Below are positions 54,150 to 63,599 of a DNA stretch of 64,000 nt, in pieces (positions within the stretch are counted from its first letter, which is position 1; each line of letters begins with the position of its first letter). The DNA is from Methanothrix thermoacetophila PT (lineage in GTDB: Archaea; Halobacteriota; Methanosarcinia; Methanotrichales; Methanotrichaceae). The stretch spans positions 558,001 through 622,000 of the forward strand of contig NC_008553.1 in assembly GCF_000014945.1 (NCBI RefSeq), written 5' to 3'. The notes beneath the pieces are model-generated. The model was not told the DNA's origin, made no database searches, and was given only the letters and a program-made list of their open reading frames with translations. Both the position numbers and the translations under genes were made by a program.

Positions 54150-55181
54150 GTGGATGCGAAAGCTCTTGTGGAGGCGATGCTATTTGCAGCGGGCCGGCCT
54201 CTCTCTGTGGAGGAGATATCAGGCCTCTCGGGACTCGACGCCAAGGATGTGCTCGATGCCGCGAATTCCCTCTTGAGGGAGTATGCATCACGCGGTGGTG
54301 GCATCGAGGTGAGAGCTGTCGAGGGATCTTTTGTGATGCAGGTCAGAGGAGATCTCGCCCAGTCAGTGGCAATGGTCGCGCCGAGGGAGCTCGATTCCTC
54401 AGTGATACGCACGCTTGCTGTTATCGCATACAGACAGCCAATAATGCAGAGCGAGCTGGCACGGATCCGTGGGAACAAATGCTACGAGCATGTCAGGCTC
54501 CTGGAGCGGATGGGTCTGATAAGTGCGAGCAAGAAGGGCAGAACCAGGGAGCTGAGGACGACAAGGGGGTTTGCGGAGTACTTCGGCCTGCAGTCGGCGA
54601 GCCCCGAGTTCTTGAGGGGGATTATCGCCGGGAAGCGTGAGATTATTGGAATCACCCCGATATACGAGAGCCTGGCCAGACGCCTTGGCATCGATTACGT
54701 GATTGTAAACCCATACAGGCCTGAAGATGGTGATATTGCCAAGCTCAGGGAGGTCCATCTCCTTATAGCGTCCCCAGGATATGCAGAGAAAATAAGAAAG
54801 CACTACTCAGGGGAGATCATCGAGATCGGCACGTCGACGTTCTCGAAGCTGAAGGAGGGTGTGGAGAAACTGATGCTTATGCGGAGAGACGTTCCGGGTG
54901 CAGAGGCTCTGATCAGAGAGGTTGATGCCGCTTTAAAGGATTACAGGGAGAGGGCAAAAGGCCTGGGTCCGGTGAAACCCCTGACGCCGATTGCAAGCGA
55001 GATCGCGCTGGACATGCATCTGGATGTAGAAGAACGCGGTGTGACTGCTGCAGCCGATTACACAGGCGAGAACGCTGAGATCATAATACCCACGCACCAG
55101 GAGGGCCATATAGATATAATCGAAAGGATAAGACAGAGATACGACGCAATGCTTGATGGGCTCAGAGAGCGGCATAGGTGA
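54150..55181 (+). CDS. scpB: SMC-ScpA-ScpB complex subunit ScpB, with C-terminal extension
   Basis: ScpB dimers bind the kleisin ScpA of the SMC complex in chromosome compaction and segregation. Residues 1-175 are the twin winged-helix ScpB core (ALVEAMLFAAGRPLSVEEIS, ALVIAYRQP-like AVIAYRQPIMQSELARIRG, RTRELRTTRGFAEYFGL). The following 165 residues are an added domain (GIIAGKREIIGITPIYESLA ... TSTFSKLKEGVEKLMLMRRD) not seen in the usual 180-200-residue ScpB. The start is GTG 54150. No scpA or smc gene is beside it. Confidence 0.88.
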   Translation: MDAKALVEAMLFAAGRPLSVEEISGLSGLDAKDVLDAANSLLREYASRGGGIEVRAVEGSFVMQVRGDLAQSVAMVAPRELDSSVIRTLAVIAYRQPIMQSELARIRGNKCYEHVRLLERMGLISASKKGRTRELRTTRGFAEYFGLQSASPEFLRGIIAGKREIIGITPIYESLARRLGIDYVIVNPYRPEDGDIAKLREVHLLIASPGYAEKIRKHYSGEIIEIGTSTFSKLKEGVEKLMLMRRDVPGAEALIREVDAALKDYRERAKGLGPVKPLTPIASEIALDMHLDVEERGVTAAADYTGENAEIIIPTHQEGHIDIIERIRQRYDAMLDGLRERHR

Positions 55182-55323
55182 AGCCTAAGGTTTTGAGACG
55201 AGCGTGCTTCTCACAGCGTTTGCTGATACGTGTGGTCGTTCTGCTCACGAAAAAGTCGAGTTCAACCGAGATCTACGGTAACTGCGAAGATGTGCTTTAA
55301 TGGTGGCCAGGAGTACCTGAATT

Positions 55324-55833
55324 CTAGGGTACAGGATGCAAATCATATTCAGAGGCTGGACCACGCTGCTTTTCCCTTGCGATCCAGAAGCACTGCTCGC
55401 ACAGCGCGAACGGTCGTCTCTCGACCTCTTCCTCATTCATTGCGGGCTGCATTAGGCAGCGCTCGATGCAGTGATCCAGCCCGAGAATGTGCCCTATCTC
55501 GTGCATGACCACGTTCATCCAGGCGCCTCTTGATAAACCAAAGGTCGTGGTGATGGCGCATCGCCCAGCCGCACATCCGAATATCGAACCCACGCCAGCG
55601 AGATATATCTCGCCATCAACCACCAAGATGGCTGGATGTGCTCCGAATTTTCTTAAAAGCATGCTCAGGAGTACCACGGCGTCAGTCCTGCCCTGCAGAT
55701 CTTCCTGCGGATTCGAGAACTCCATGGAGAGGCCGAGATTCTGAAAGGACATCTCAAACAGAGAGCTGAGCATCTCCCTCTCCGAATCATCCCCGCTGAA
55801 GAGTACCCTCACGATCATCTGTATCAAGCGCAC
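55324..55833 (-). CDS. amzA: Archaemetzincin (zinc metalloprotease)
   Basis: The motif HEIGHILGLDHC with the following CLMQPAM and CEQC matches the archaemetzincin consensus (HExxHxxGxxHC-x4-CxM-x(n)-CxxC), with three zinc ligands and a second structural zinc. The 169-residue size fits the compact family. The start is at 55833 or 55818, inside the end of the upstream mrp gene (overlap 30-47 bp), so the two are co-translated. Confidence 0.92.
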   Translation of the reverse strand: MRLIQMIVRVLFSGDDSEREMLSSLFEMSFQNLGLSMEFSNPQEDLQGRTDAVVLLSMLLRKFGAHPAILVVDGEIYLAGVGSIFGCAAGRCAITTTFGLSRGAWMNVVMHEIGHILGLDHCIERCLMQPAMNEEEVERRPFALCEQCFWIAREKQRGPASEYDLHPVP

Positions 55834-56644
55834 GTGTTATCTTGAAAGCTATCGCCTCCATCGACCTGAGCCCTGGTGAGCTCACCTCAATACCATCAAG
55901 ATACCTGTACAGCATGCTCAGCTCCGGATCAACAGGAACTGAACCCAGAAAATCCACATCCATATCCCTGGCATGGACTTCTCCATTTCCCGATCCGAAT
56001 GCCTCCACCCTCTTCCCACAGTGAGGGCATACAAGACCGCTCATGTTCTCGACCATACCGATTATGCGCACATTCATCTTCCTGAACATGTCGATTGATT
56101 TCAGAGTATCGATGATGGCGACATCTTGCGGTGTTGTGACGACCACGACACCATCCAGATCGGGTATCAGCTGGACGAGGCTTATGGGCTCGTCGCTCGT
56201 TCCGGGCGGCAGATCCACGATCAGATAATCGAGATCACCCCAGCAGACATCCGAGAGGAACTGTTTTATGGCCGCCATCTTCATAGGGCCGCGCCATACG
56301 ACCGATGTTCCGGATGTCGGGAGTATCAGAGCCATTGACACGACCTTGATGTTGCCAACAGTTGCAGGATGTATACCATCAGGCCCCACTGTAAGACGCT
56401 CGTCCTCTATTCCAAGCAGCTTGGGTATGTTCGGTCCTGTTATATCCGCATCAAGCAGGCCGACGCTGTAACCCCTCTTTGCCAGCCAGATCGCGAGATA
56501 CGCTGCCACTGTGCTTTTGCCCACACCGCCCTTGCCGCTTCCCACAAGCATCTTTCTTTTTATCCGTCTCATGCGGTTCTCTTCATCTGTACAGGATCCA
56601 CGCGCATCACACCTGTCACAGGCCATATCACATCTATCTTGCAT
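55787..56644 (-). CDS. Mrp/NBP35 family Fe-S carrier ATPase with N-terminal cysteine cluster
   Basis: Paralogue of 20727-21572. The 285-residue protein has an N-terminal Cys cluster (CDMACDRCDARGSC, C-x3-C-x2-C-x5-C) as in eukaryotic Nbp35, Walker A GSGKGGVGKST, DLPPGTSDE, and the C-terminal CPHC. The N-terminal cluster marks it as the Nbp35-like copy, while the other lacks it. It overlaps the archaemetzincin gene. Confidence 0.92.
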   Translation of the reverse strand: MQDRCDMACDRCDARGSCTDEENRMRRIKRKMLVGSGKGGVGKSTVAAYLAIWLAKRGYSVGLLDADITGPNIPKLLGIEDERLTVGPDGIHPATVGNIKVVSMALILPTSGTSVVWRGPMKMAAIKQFLSDVCWGDLDYLIVDLPPGTSDEPISLVQLIPDLDGVVVVTTPQDVAIIDTLKSIDMFRKMNVRIIGMVENMSGLVCPHCGKRVEAFGSGNGEVHARDMDVDFLGSVPVDPELSMLYRYLDGIEVSSPGLRSMEAIAFKITRALDTDDREGTLQRG

Positions 56645-56712
56645 GTCTCAGCCCTCTAAGCAGTTCGAATACAGATGGTTTCCAAATAAATCCCTTTGGA
56701 TTATCTGCGTGA

Positions 56713-56800
56713 ACGTGTCCGGATAATAGCTGTGGCCGAAAATCTGGATCTTCCCATCTTCTGCATATTATAAACACATAATCCTTATTCAGATACGTCC
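56713..56800 (+). repeat. Inverted-end element, subfamily A
   Basis: ACGTGTCCGGATAATAGCTG through GGCCGAAAATCTGGATC and ATAAACACATAATCC to CTTATTCAGATACGTCC, a match to 3478-3566. Confidence 0.65.
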
Positions 56801-56804
56801 ATCT

Positions 56805-57092
56805 GTGTGAACGTGTCCGAATAATGATTGAGCGTCTTCTCCATCCAAAAGGAGCAAGCCACAGATTTCTGAATTCATCTCTTATTGGGACAGGTCCTCT
56901 GTGTGAATGTGTCCGAATGAAGATTGAGTACCTCCTCCATCCAAAAGGAGCAAGCCACAGATTTCTGAATTCATCTCTTATTGGGACAGGTCCTCTGTGT
57001 GAACGTGTCCGAATGAAGATTGAGTACCTCCTCCATCCAAAAGGAGCAAGCCACAGATTTCTGAATTCATCTCTTATTGGGACAGGTCCTCT
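56805..57092 (+). repeat. 96-bp tandem array (three units) of the subfamily B element
   Basis: Units begin at 56805, 56901 and 56997 with TGTGTGAACGTGTCCGAAT (one base variant) and end GGGACAGGTCCTC. They are almost identical, with core CTCCATCCAAAAGGAGCAAG. A partial fourth unit starts at 57093 and diverges after about 23 bp. Because 96 is a multiple of three, an open frame of 32-residue repeats runs across, but it has no gene-like start signal and is probably not coding. Confidence 0.9.
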
Positions 57093-57380
57093 GTGTGAAC
57101 GTGTCCGAATGAAGATAAAAACCAGAAATCCGGAGCTTACTGCCCCTGGATGCTGTTTATGAGGCAGAATCGGCAGAGTGGTGAGATCTGTACAGATAGC
57201 ATCAATTGCATCTAACCCATATGCAAGTTTGCTGATCCGCTAAATCACAGGAATGAGTCTCATTCCAGGATATGTTTTGCCTGCCAGCCATCCAATCCTC
57301 GTTGAAGACTTTCGGATACAAATGCCTGCGCGGAGATCCCGACAGATTCTTATATTTCCTATAAGAGTCTCCGAAGATGA
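57093..57380. other. End of array and topA promoter
   Basis: The fourth, degenerate element unit (57093-57150), then unremarkable sequence. TTATATTTCC near 57352-57361 is a TATA-like box about 25 nt before the topA ATG. Confidence 0.45.
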
Positions 57381-59615
57381 ATGCACCTCATCATTGCTGA
57401 GAAGCACGATGCTGCGAAGAGAATATCCGAGATTCTTGCAGGTAAGAAACCGACTGTTACAAAGGTTTCCGGCATCGATACATTTCGTTTTGATGACCGT
57501 GTTGTTATAGGCCTCAGCGGCCATATTGTGGGCCTGGATTATCCTGAGTGCTACAACAACTGGCATAAGGTCGATTACAGGGATCTCATCAGGGCGGAGA
57601 TCGTATCGAGACCGACGCAGGAGAGGATAGTCTCAGCTCTCAGAAAGCTCGGCAGAGAGGCAGACCGCGTAACGATCGCCACAGACTATGATAGAGAGGG
57701 AGAGCTCATAGGTGTTGAGGCCCTCTGCATACTGCAGGAGGTCAATCCATCCATAAAAGCGGACAGGGTGCGGTTCAGCGCCATAACAAAAAGCGAGATT
57801 CTGAGGGCATTCGCCCAGCCGGAAGAGGTCGACTTCAATCTTGCCGCATCCGGCGAGGCGAGGCAGATCATAGACCTCGTGTGGGGCGCTGCACTGACGA
57901 GATTCATATCGATAACATCAGGTCGGCTCGGGAAGGAGTTCCTCTCTGTGGGCAGGGTTCAGTCGCCGACGCTGGCGCTGATCGTGGATCGCGAGAAGGA
58001 GATCGAGTCGTTCCAGCCGAAACCCTACTGGGAGATATATGCAGATCTCGAGAAGGGTATCAGAGTAAGGCATTCAAAATCCAGGATCTGGACCAGGGAC
58101 GAGGTCGACCGCATATTGAATTCTCTGAGCGATGTGGCACGCGTCAGATCGATATCCAAAGGGGAGCGGAGGGATAGGCCGCCAACGCCCTTCGATACCA
58201 CCAGCTTCATCAGTGCGGCCAGCAGCATCGGCTTCACAGCGGCAAACGCGATGAGGATTGCAGAGTCCCTCTACACGAATGGCTACATCAGCTATCCAAG
58301 GACAGATAACACAGTGTACCCACCATCGATCGATCTGAGATCGCTGCTCGAGATGCTCTCATCAGGACCTTTCCGTGAGGATGCACTGGAGCTGATGAAG
58401 GGCAGCATCACACCTACAAAAGGAAAACGCTCGACAACGGACCATCCCCCGATATACCCGACGTCTGTAGCTGATAAAGATGACCTCAAAGAGGATCAGT
58501 GGAAGATATACGAGCTTGTTGTAAGGCGGTTCTTCGCGACACTCTCTGGAGAGTGCGTCTGGGAGACCACAAGCATCAGCTTTGATATCGGGGATGAGGT
58601 ATTCAGGGCGAACGGCTCCAGGATTCTGGACTTGGGATGGAGAAGGTACTATCCATACAGCAGGGCCGAGGAGAACGTTCTTCCTCCTCTCCGGGAGGGA
58701 GAGGGGCTGAAGGTCCTCAGCCATGAGGTGCTGTCTAAAGAGACCCAGCCGCCTGCCAGGTTCGGGCAGGGACGTCTCGTCAAGCTCATGGACGAGCTGG
58801 GCCTGGGTACAAAGTCGACCAGGCATGATATAATCAGCAAGCTCTATGCGAGGGCCTATATCCATGGCAATCCGATAAGACCGACGAAGACTGCGTACGC
58901 TGTTGTCGACACGCTCCAGCGCCATGCCCCTGCGATCACGAAGCCTGAGATGACAAGGACTCTCGAGAACGACATGCTCAAGATCGCAGAGCGGAAGATC
59001 ACAAAGGGCGAGGTCATCGAGGAGTCGAGGCAGATGCTAGAAGCTGTATTCGATGAGCTTCTCGCCCACAGGAAAGAGATAGAAGATTCGCTGAGGGAGG
59101 GACTTCGTGTCGACAGGATCGTGGGAAAGTGCAGGCTGTGCGGCTCCGATCTGATTATAAGACGTGGCAGACGAGGTGCCAGGTTTGTGGGGTGTTCCGG
59201 GTATCCTGAGTGCAGGTTCACGCTCCCCCTCCCCAGGGGTGGCATGATCGTTGTCACGGAGCGGAGATGCGAGACGCACGACATGAATCACATCAGAATC
59301 ATAAATCGTGGGAAGAGGCCATGGGATCTCGGATGTCCATACTGCAACTTCAACAACTGGCAGGCGAAAAAGGGATCAAAAACGCAGCGGATGCCCGAGC
59401 TTGATGATATCTCGGGGATAGGTCCGAAGAGCAGGGAACGCCTCGAAAGCGCGGGAATAAAAACGCTGGAGGCGCTTGTCTCCACAGACCCTGCCAGCAT
59501 CTCAGAGTCGACTGGCATCAGCATCAAAAAGATCATCTCGTGGCAGGAGTCGGCCAGGAGCATCATCCACAAAGGAGAGCAGGGCGGCGAGGTGCCCGGA
59601 TCATCCACGTGCTGA
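57381..59615 (+). CDS. topA: DNA topoisomerase I, type IA
   Basis: It relaxes negative supercoils through a 5'-phosphotyrosine. The 744-residue protein has the TOPRIM domain (LIIAEKHDAAKRI ... ATDYDREGE), the decatenation/linker segments, catalytic Tyr in GYISYPRTDNTVYP near residue 300, GLGTKSTRHDII, a C-terminal zinc finger (CRLCGSDLIIRRGRRG ... CSGYPECRF, and a CPYC) and a final helix-hairpin-helix (LDDISGIGPKSRERLESAGI). A leaderless start at 57381 is supported by the TATA spacing. Confidence 0.95.
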   Translation: MHLIIAEKHDAAKRISEILAGKKPTVTKVSGIDTFRFDDRVVIGLSGHIVGLDYPECYNNWHKVDYRDLIRAEIVSRPTQERIVSALRKLGREADRVTIATDYDREGELIGVEALCILQEVNPSIKADRVRFSAITKSEILRAFAQPEEVDFNLAASGEARQIIDLVWGAALTRFISITSGRLGKEFLSVGRVQSPTLALIVDREKEIESFQPKPYWEIYADLEKGIRVRHSKSRIWTRDEVDRILNSLSDVARVRSISKGERRDRPPTPFDTTSFISAASSIGFTAANAMRIAESLYTNGYISYPRTDNTVYPPSIDLRSLLEMLSSGPFREDALELMKGSITPTKGKRSTTDHPPIYPTSVADKDDLKEDQWKIYELVVRRFFATLSGECVWETTSISFDIGDEVFRANGSRILDLGWRRYYPYSRAEENVLPPLREGEGLKVLSHEVLSKETQPPARFGQGRLVKLMDELGLGTKSTRHDIISKLYARAYIHGNPIRPTKTAYAVVDTLQRHAPAITKPEMTRTLENDMLKIAERKITKGEVIEESRQMLEAVFDELLAHRKEIEDSLREGLRVDRIVGKCRLCGSDLIIRRGRRGARFVGCSGYPECRFTLPLPRGGMIVVTERRCETHDMNHIRIINRGKRPWDLGCPYCNFNNWQAKKGSKTQRMPELDDISGIGPKSRERLESAGIKTLEALVSTDPASISESTGISIKKIISWQESARSIIHKGEQGGEVPGSSTC

Positions 59616-59777
59616 CGAGCTGTGGTGGATCATGGGATCGATTTGCTGGAAGATTCTACTGGATTCGATAGACCAGCGTACGGAATGCAATTGAGTGCTG
59701 TGGGCCACAACGGGCGCACGGCCCAGCAGTGACAGGGCGTGACCGCATTAAAAACCTGCTTCAATATGGAGTGGACA

Positions 59778-59852
59778 TGGGCCTGGCCGGATTTGAACCG
59801 GCGACCACTCGGTTATGAGCCGAGCGCTCTAACCGGACTAAGCTACAGGCCC
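59778..59852 (-). tRNA. tRNA with anticodon CAT (Met elongator or Ile2)
   Basis: Acceptor GGGCCTG/CAGGCCC, discriminator A, D-arm, anticodon stem CTCGG/CCGAG with loop CTCATAA, T-arm GCCGG-TTCAAAT-CCGGC. It is not the initiator, which would have the typical AGCGG acceptor and GGG/CCC anticodon stem. CAT may be read as Met, or as Ile when the wobble C is modified to agmatidine; I cannot decide between them. Confidence 0.92.
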
Positions 59853-59945
59853 GCAAGACCACAGGAACCCGATTTTGCGCAACCACTGGCGTTATGCCTA
59901 CTTTTCACTCCTGTATTTATAGCTTGTGTTATGCATCTCGGGTGT

Positions 59946-60024
59946 GTCCAGATGAGAGATGAATTCAGAGATCTGTGGCTTGCTCCTTTTGGATGGAGAA
60001 GACGCTCAATCATTATTCTAACAG
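59946..60024 (-). repeat. Inverted-end element, subfamily B (reverse)
   Basis: GTCCAGATGAGAGATGAATT through CTGTGGCTTGCTCCTTTTGG and CGCTCAATCATTATTC to AACAGG, the reverse complement of the 96-bp units. Confidence 0.62.
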
Positions 60025-60108
60025 GTTCTGCATCCTGTCCTCCCGGCTCTGCGCAGGTTCTGCCTCCCCGGGAAGACGCTCAATCATTATTCTAACAGGT
60101 TCTGCATC
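59998..60108. repeat. 37-bp direct duplication
   Basis: GAAGACGCTCAATCATTATT with CTAACAGGTTCTGCATC occurs at 59998-60034 and again at 60072-60108, 74 bp apart. The duplicated segment is the end of the inverted-end element. Confidence 0.85.
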
Positions 60109-60260
60109 TCGATCATAATATGTGTGATGAAGAATAATTCATTGAAATCCGCACATTCTTAGCGCTCTGCCTGAGATGCTTCAGCCACAAATGGTGTGGA
60201 TTGAGGCAGACAACAGAAACAGGCGCGGAGATCGCATTTACAGCATGGTACGCATGGATT

Positions 60261-61574
60261 TCATCCAGCACCGCCGACGACCGCCTCATCTATCAGGATG
60301 TGCGGCGCGCCATCGCCCACAGGCACAACCTGACCACCCTTTCCGCATCCTCCGCTGTTGAACCTGAGGTCGTCTGCGACCGCTCTGACGCCCTTCAGAA
60401 TGCTCAGGGTCTGGCCCGAGAGTGAGACATCCCTTATGAGCTCTGAGATCTCTCCTTTCCTCACAAGATAGCCTCTCCTGGCATTGAACTGGAAGATCCC
60501 CTCAGCGGTGTTGACCTGGCCGCCACGGCTTCCTATGAGGTAAACTCCATCTCTCATCTCCTCAAAGATCTCTTCCAGACTCCAGTCGCCATTGGCCAGG
60601 TATGTGTTTGACATCCTCACTATCGGGCGGTTGTATCCCTGAGCCCTTGCATTCCTCGGACTCCCCCCAAGTCTTCCGGCAGTCTCTCTTGTATGGAGAT
60701 AAGATCTCAGTATCCCGTTCTCAACGAGAACTGTTTCTCTCGCTGCAGATCCCTCGTCATCGAAGGGATAATGGCCGTAATGCATGAGAGATGGATCGTC
60801 TTTAACAGTTACAAGCTCAGAGCCTATCTGCTCTCCGACCCTCCCCTGGAGTATCGATCCACCCTCGAGAACTATGTCTCCCTCTGCGGCATGCCCCACA
60901 GCCTCGTGTATGAATACACCGCCCAGCTCCTGGTCCAGCACGACCGGGAACCTCCCGCCTTCAGGGACCCTCGCGTCCAGCAGATCGAGGGCTGTTCTGG
61001 CTGCCCTGCGCGCCAGTTCAAACGGATCCTCCCGCTCGATCAGCTCCAGCCCACAGACACCAGCTCTTATCTCGCTGCTCGACTGGAGGAGGCCGGACCG
61101 CATGGCGACGGCGCTTATCCCGAAGCCAGTCCTGGTCACGGAGCTTCTCAGCGATGCTCCATCTGAGCTGCTGTACTCTGTCTCAGTGAGAATATCTGTG
61201 TAGAACACACGCGTGCTCGAGATCCCGGGGAGCCTTGCTGCCCTCTCTATCTCCCTGACAAGATCAACCTTCTCCTCCAGGGAGACCGATGATGGATCCT
61301 TCTTCACCGGCACCCTGCAGCTGAGACCCCTCTCGCTCTCAGCCAGATTAAGTATCTCACGGCCACCGATTGCCCTGGCGATCCCACAGGCCCTCTCGAT
61401 GCTCCTCTCAAGGTCTTCAATGCTGTCGCTCCTCACGAAGCCCCATGCGCCATCCACGAGAGCTCTGACCGCCACGCCCTGGAATATGCTCTCCGAGATC
61501 TCCTCGACCTTCGAGTTGTCAACGACTATGCTTATCCTCCGGCCCCTCACGATCCTGGTATCGAAGAACTCCAT
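60261..61574 (-). CDS. tldD: TldD-type metalloprotease/modulator
   Basis: TldD with TldE forms a metalloprotease that trims unfolded or modified peptides. The 437-residue protein has the zinc motif HEAVGH in GGVFIHEAVGHAAEGD, the C-terminal IGSRGGQVNTAEGIFQFNA, and a cysteine ligand in FNSGGCGKGGQ. The start ATG 61574 follows the lonB stop by a few bases. A tldE partner is not seen in the window; it may lie elsewhere. Confidence 0.92.
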   Translation of the reverse strand: MEFFDTRIVRGRRISIVVDNSKVEEISESIFQGVAVRALVDGAWGFVRSDSIEDLERSIERACGIARAIGGREILNLAESERGLSCRVPVKKDPSSVSLEEKVDLVREIERAARLPGISSTRVFYTDILTETEYSSSDGASLRSSVTRTGFGISAVAMRSGLLQSSSEIRAGVCGLELIEREDPFELARRAARTALDLLDARVPEGGRFPVVLDQELGGVFIHEAVGHAAEGDIVLEGGSILQGRVGEQIGSELVTVKDDPSLMHYGHYPFDDEGSAARETVLVENGILRSYLHTRETAGRLGGSPRNARAQGYNRPIVRMSNTYLANGDWSLEEIFEEMRDGVYLIGSRGGQVNTAEGIFQFNARRGYLVRKGEISELIRDVSLSGQTLSILKGVRAVADDLRFNSGGCGKGGQVVPVGDGAPHILIDEAVVGGAG

Positions 61575-61582
61575 GGAGATCA

Positions 61583-63490
61583 CTAGAGTATGCTCATCGC
61601 TGGACTTGGAATGCCATCCGGTATTGAGATACCTATCTTCTTCTCTGTTGCGAATCTCCTGAGCTTCTCGAGGAGCTTGGACCTCTGCCCGGCAAGACTG
61701 TACTCAAAGACCTCGCTGATATTGGACACGGGTATGATCTCTATCTTGTCCCGTATGGATTCATCCACCAGCACGTCGCCCATGTTGGATTTTGGTATGA
61801 GCACGGTCTTTATCCCGGCCTGGGCAGCCGCCTCTATCTTCTGTGTTACCCCTCCGACGGGTAGCACATCTCCTCTGACTGAGAGGGAGCCCGTCATCGC
61901 GACGCTCTGCTTTACTGGTATTCCCTCAAGCGCAGAGACTACCGCTGTGGCTATCGATATCGACGCGCTATCCCCCTCAACGCCCTCGTATGTGCCGATG
62001 AACTGGATATGGACATCCTTTGTTGTTATGTCCTCTCCCTGGAGCTTCTTGATCAGAGCTGAGACGTTTGTCACGGCCTCCTTCGCGATCTCCTGAAGCC
62101 GGCCGGTCGCAATCACCCGCCCCTCCTCCTTGGACTGGGCAGGAGTGACCTCTGCCATTATGGGCAGGACGATGCCGGAATCGCCAATGACAGCAAGCCC
62201 GTTCACCCTCCCCACCTCATCGCCAGAGCTCTTGTACATGCTGTACTCCTTTCGCCTCTCGAGATATCTGTCAGCCATCTGCTGCTCCAGCGATCTCGCC
62301 ATCTTTTTGGCCTCTATGACATGCCTGGCCTCGGTCAGTGGAGCGCCCTCAGATCTCGCGATATCGCCGGCGACACGTATAAGACCTCCGAGGTCCCTGA
62401 GCATCAGCGTCAGATGGCCCTTCCTGCCGGAACGCCTCTTCGCCTCTCTGATTATCTCGGCCACAGCATCCCTGGTGAAGTGCGGGATCTTGCCGTCACG
62501 CACAACCTCCTGGGCCACGAACCTTATCAGCTTGTCCCTGTTCTCCACAGTGTCCTCCATGGTGTCCCTCATGTAGACCTCATAGCCGTAGCCCTTTATG
62601 CGGGACCTGAGCGCCGGGTGCATTCCCTGAACCGCGTCCAAGTTCCCCGCGACGACCATTATGAAGCTGCATGGCACAGGTTCAGTCCTCACGAGCGCTC
62701 CTGAGGACCTCTCGCTCTGACCTGTTATCGGATACATGCCCTCCTGAAGGGCTGTGAGAAGGCTCTGCTGCGACTCCAGCCGGAGCGTGTTGATCTCATC
62801 TATGAATAGCACACCCTTGTGAGCCCTGTGTATGGCGCCGCACTCAACCCTCTCATGGCTAGGGGTCTCGAGGCCGCCAGACTGGAAAGGATCATGCCTG
62901 ACATCACCGAGCAGAGCTCCGGCGTGTGCACCTGTTGCATCAACGAATGGAGCTGTCTTCTTGCCGCTGTTGTCGACAAGAAGTTTCGGAATGAACACAT
63001 CCTCTTTTGGTATGAGATACCTCATTGAGAGAAATATCAGTGCTGCTGCGATTATCCCGAAGAGAAGCTGGCCTGTATAGTAGGCGTAGACTATCAGCCC
63101 CATGACGATGAGCATGAAGAACATGTTCCTCGTCTGGACCTTCTTCCTGGCCTCCATCTTGTGTGCATCCACGATCTGCCTGCCCCGACCTGCGGGCACG
63201 ACCCTGATGCGTGGGTTGTTGTTGTCCTCCGGATTGTGATACACCAGGATATCCTGCAGCTCCTCCACAGGAAGGAGCTCGCTCATGGCCTTTCCCAGCA
63301 TTGACTTGCCTGTACCGGGCGAGCCTATGAGCATCACGTGGCGGCGCTGATGTGCCGCCTTCTTGATCACCTCCACCGCCTCCTCCTGACCTATGACCTG
63401 GTCTATGAGGCTCTCGGGGACGGTGATGCTGCTTGTATCCTCAAACTGAATACTGCCAAGCAACTCGTTCGGTTCTTCCATACTCAACAT
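61583..63490 (-). CDS. lonB: Membrane-anchored ATP-dependent protease LonB
   Basis: The archaeal Lon degrades misfolded and regulatory proteins at the membrane. The 635-residue protein has Walker A GSPGTGKS (56-63), two membrane helices inserted in the AAA+ domain (about 121-157), Walker B GVLFIDEIN, and the Ser-Lys protease domain with EGDSASISIATA (catalytic Ser) and VGGVTQKIEAA (catalytic Lys). Starts at 63490 and 63481 are both possible. tldD follows directly. Confidence 0.96.
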   Translation of the reverse strand: MLSMEEPNELLGSIQFEDTSSITVPESLIDQVIGQEEAVEVIKKAAHQRRHVMLIGSPGTGKSMLGKAMSELLPVEELQDILVYHNPEDNNNPRIRVVPAGRGRQIVDAHKMEARKKVQTRNMFFMLIVMGLIVYAYYTGQLLFGIIAAALIFLSMRYLIPKEDVFIPKLLVDNSGKKTAPFVDATGAHAGALLGDVRHDPFQSGGLETPSHERVECGAIHRAHKGVLFIDEINTLRLESQQSLLTALQEGMYPITGQSERSSGALVRTEPVPCSFIMVVAGNLDAVQGMHPALRSRIKGYGYEVYMRDTMEDTVENRDKLIRFVAQEVVRDGKIPHFTRDAVAEIIREAKRRSGRKGHLTLMLRDLGGLIRVAGDIARSEGAPLTEARHVIEAKKMARSLEQQMADRYLERRKEYSMYKSSGDEVGRVNGLAVIGDSGIVLPIMAEVTPAQSKEEGRVIATGRLQEIAKEAVTNVSALIKKLQGEDITTKDVHIQFIGTYEGVEGDSASISIATAVVSALEGIPVKQSVAMTGSLSVRGDVLPVGGVTQKIEAAAQAGIKTVLIPKSNMGDVLVDESIRDKIEIIPVSNISEVFEYSLAGQRSKLLEKLRRFATEKKIGISIPDGIPSPAMSIL

Positions 63491-63599
63491 CTGCCCTCTT
63501 AATCAGATCGTTATCCTTCTGATCTATATATTTGATGCTTACCTCACGCGAACATCTCTGTACCGGCCCGCGAATTGTGAAGTCAGAATTTTGTGCATA

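Larger units (their letters stand above)
59616..60260. other. Region with tRNA and repeats, no protein gene
   Basis: It contains the CAT-anticodon tRNA, a subfamily B element (59946-60024), and a 37-bp direct duplication (59998-60034 and 60072-60108). Confidence 0.5.

Noticed and set aside
56805-57092. Possible CRISPR array
   Set aside because: The units are contiguous 96-bp copies without unique spacers, and no cas genes are nearby.
56824-57162. 112-residue open frame with 32-residue repeats
   Set aside because: It is generated by the 96-bp mobile-element array and has no promoter or ribosome-binding site.
59778-59852. Initiator tRNA-Met
   Set aside because: The acceptor and anticodon stem do not show the initiator features; it is an elongator Met or Ile2 tRNA.
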